A stretch of 13,154 nucleotides of DNA from Atopobium sp. Lineage in GTDB: Bacteria > Actinomycetota > Coriobacteriia > Coriobacteriales > Atopobiaceae. Below are positions 12,131 through 13,154 of the stretch, one piece after another. The DNA is taken from NCBI GenBank assembly GCA_015258785.1, contig JABZHP010000031.1:1-13154 (forward strand), read 5' to 3'. Position numbers and translations under genes: made by a program. A model generated the notes under the pieces. That model did no database searches, was not told the origin of the DNA, and was given only the letters and a program-made list of their open reading frames with translations. Every line of letters starts with the position of its first letter. Position 1 is the stretch's first letter.

Positions 12131-13154
12131 TTATGCCTGAATTGCAGAAACTGCGTCCTTAAGCTCCTGAACACGATCAGTTGCTTCCCATGTGAAGTCT
12201 GGGTCTTTGCGGCCAAAGTGTCCGTATGCTGCTGTCTTAGAGAAGATAGGACGGCGCAGCTTAAGATCTCTGATAATGGCACCAGGACGAAGATCAAAGA
12301 CCTTCTCGATAGCCTGTTCAATAACAGCATCGTCAACAATACCAGTGCCAAAAGTATCAACCATGATAGACAGTGGATGAGAAACACCAATGGCGTAGGC
12401 AAGCTGAACTTCACACTTCTTTGCAAGGCCTGCTGCTACGACGTTTTTGGCAACCCAGCGTGCTGCATATGCTGCTGAACGGTCAACCTTGGTGCAATCC
12501 TTTCCGGAGAAAGCGCCGCCACCATGACGACCCATACCGCCATAGGTATCAACAATAATCTTCCTGCCGGTAAGACCAGTGTCTCCCATAGGTCCACCAA
12601 CAACAAAGCGACCAGTTGGATTGACGTAAATGTCTGCGTTGTCCCAAGCAATGTTGACCTCACCCATAACAGGAGCAATAACGTGGTCAATCATGTCCTG
12701 CTTGATAATGGACATGTCCTCAATCTCTGGGGCATGCTGCGTGGAGACAACAATAGCTGTGACCTCAACGGGTTTCTCGTCCTCATAGCGAACGGTAACC
12801 TGAGTCTTGCCATCTGGACGCAAATACTCAACCTCGCCAGACTTACGCACCTCTGAGAGGCGCTGAGCAAGGCGCTGAGCAAGGTAAGCTGGCATTGGCA
12901 TCAGAACATCGGTCTCGTCAGAAGCAAAACCAAACATCATGCCCTGATCGCCTGCGCCGATAAGATCAAGCGGATCAGTAGTGCGTCCTGCTTGTGTGTC
13001 ATAGGACTGGTCAACACCCTGGGCAATATCTGGGCTCTGCTCATGGATAAGGCTCAAAACACCGCAGGTCTCGCAGTCAAAACCATACTTAGCGCGGTCA
13101 TAGCCAATATTTCTGAGGGTGTTACGAACAATCTCCTGAACATCAACGTAGGAT
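12131..13154 (-). CDS. metK: S-adenosylmethionine synthetase (methionine adenosyltransferase), N-terminus beyond window edge
   Basis: 340 residues are visible, from a TAA (complement of 12131-12133) to the right edge. The frame stays open past 13057 with VDVQEIVRNTLRNIGYD, so roughly 50-60 N-terminal residues, including the start and first catalytic His, are outside. It makes S-adenosylmethionine from methionine and ATP in the cytoplasm as a tetramer. Both family signatures are intact: GAGDQGMMFGFA (ATP/methionine loop) and GGGAFSGKDCTKVDRSAAYAAR (the glycine-rich P-loop-like block with catalytic Asp and Lys). The C-terminal phrases DLRPGAIIRDLKLRRPIFS and YGHFGR are also standard. The internal TTG near 13057 is not the start. 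The 3' end nearly touches the convergent DUF6541-like gene, and no classical terminator is seen within or just beyond it. Any riboswitch or promoter would lie outside the window. Confidence 0.97.
   Translation of the reverse strand, partial: SYVDVQEIVRNTLRNIGYDRAKYGFDCETCGVLSLIHEQSPDIAQGVDQSYDTQAGRTTDPLDLIGAGDQGMMFGFASDETDVLMPMPAYLAQRLAQRLSEVRKSGEVEYLRPDGKTQVTVRYEDEKPVEVTAIVVSTQHAPEIEDMSIIKQDMIDHVIAPVMGEVNIAWDNADIYVNPTGRFVVGGPMGDTGLTGRKIIVDTYGGMGRHGGGAFSGKDCTKVDRSAAYAARWVAKNVVAAGLAKKCEVQLAYAIGVSHPLSIMVDTFGTGIVDDAVIEQAIEKVFDLRPGAIIRDLKLRRPIFSKTAAYGHFGRKDPDFTWEATDRVQELKDAVSAIQA

Noticed and set aside
2828..13154. A SAM-based system linking metK and the spermidine-synthase-like gene
   Set aside because: They are about 8.5 kb apart on the same strand with six unrelated features between them; shared SAM use alone is no evidence of a system.
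1..13154. CRISPR, phage, transposon, toxin-antitoxin or defence island
   Set aside because: No regularly spaced repeats, integrase, transposase or terminal inverted repeats were seen. The tRNA genes show no duplicated 3' end suggesting an integration site.

Overview
The window looks like ordinary chromosomal DNA from a moderately AT-rich actinobacterium. The best guess is class Coriobacteriia, in the Atopobium/Lancefieldella/Olsenella group. The basis is protein flavour: a DUF438-hemerythrin-PAS protein, an OFA-like MFS carrier, a DUF6541-like membrane protein and a one-chain Fe-S serine dehydratase, together with TTG/GTG starts and tRNA genes that encode their own CCA. This placement is an impression from the sequence, not a search result. 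No phage, insertion sequence, CRISPR array or integrase was seen.

Layout, left to right. (1) The 3' part of a DUF438/HHE/PAS protein enters from the left edge (+). After a 155-bp gap with a perfect 12-bp inverted repeat comes an MFS transporter (+). (2) A spermidine-synthase-like Rossmann protein and an M18 aminopeptidase lie on the minus strand. The aminopeptidase is upstream and the Rossmann gene ends inside the MFS gene. (3) A divergent 153-bp spacer leads to a DEDDh-type 3'-5' exonuclease-like protein (+). (4) Next are gltX (glutamyl-tRNA synthetase, TTG start) and a 549-residue L-serine ammonia-lyase with fused beta, ACT and alpha parts. Between them is a strong terminator-like hairpin only 32 nt before the sda start codon. 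(5) A compact tRNA unit follows, tRNA-Gln(CUG) then tRNA-Glu(CUC), with a good sigma-70-type promoter and a strong intrinsic terminator. (6) A 718-residue polytopic membrane protein of DUF6541 type (+) converges with metK (-), with only 5 bp between stop codons. metK runs off the right edge without its N-terminus.

Functionally, the middle of the window is translation-related. GluRS and the tRNAs for Gln and Glu lie within 3.6 kb of each other. In bacteria without GlnRS a non-discriminating GluRS charges both tRNAs and GatCAB converts Glu-tRNA(Gln). The U1-A72 pair of this tRNA-Gln fits that route, but the route itself cannot be seen here. The other genes are single metabolic, peptide-turnover, transport and envelope functions with no visible common pathway. 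I found no convincing new multi-gene system. The items most worth a second look are the DUF6541-like membrane protein, the possible attenuator before sda, the exonuclease-like protein with an unassigned N-terminal region and altered motif II, and the truncated DUF438/HHE/PAS sensor.
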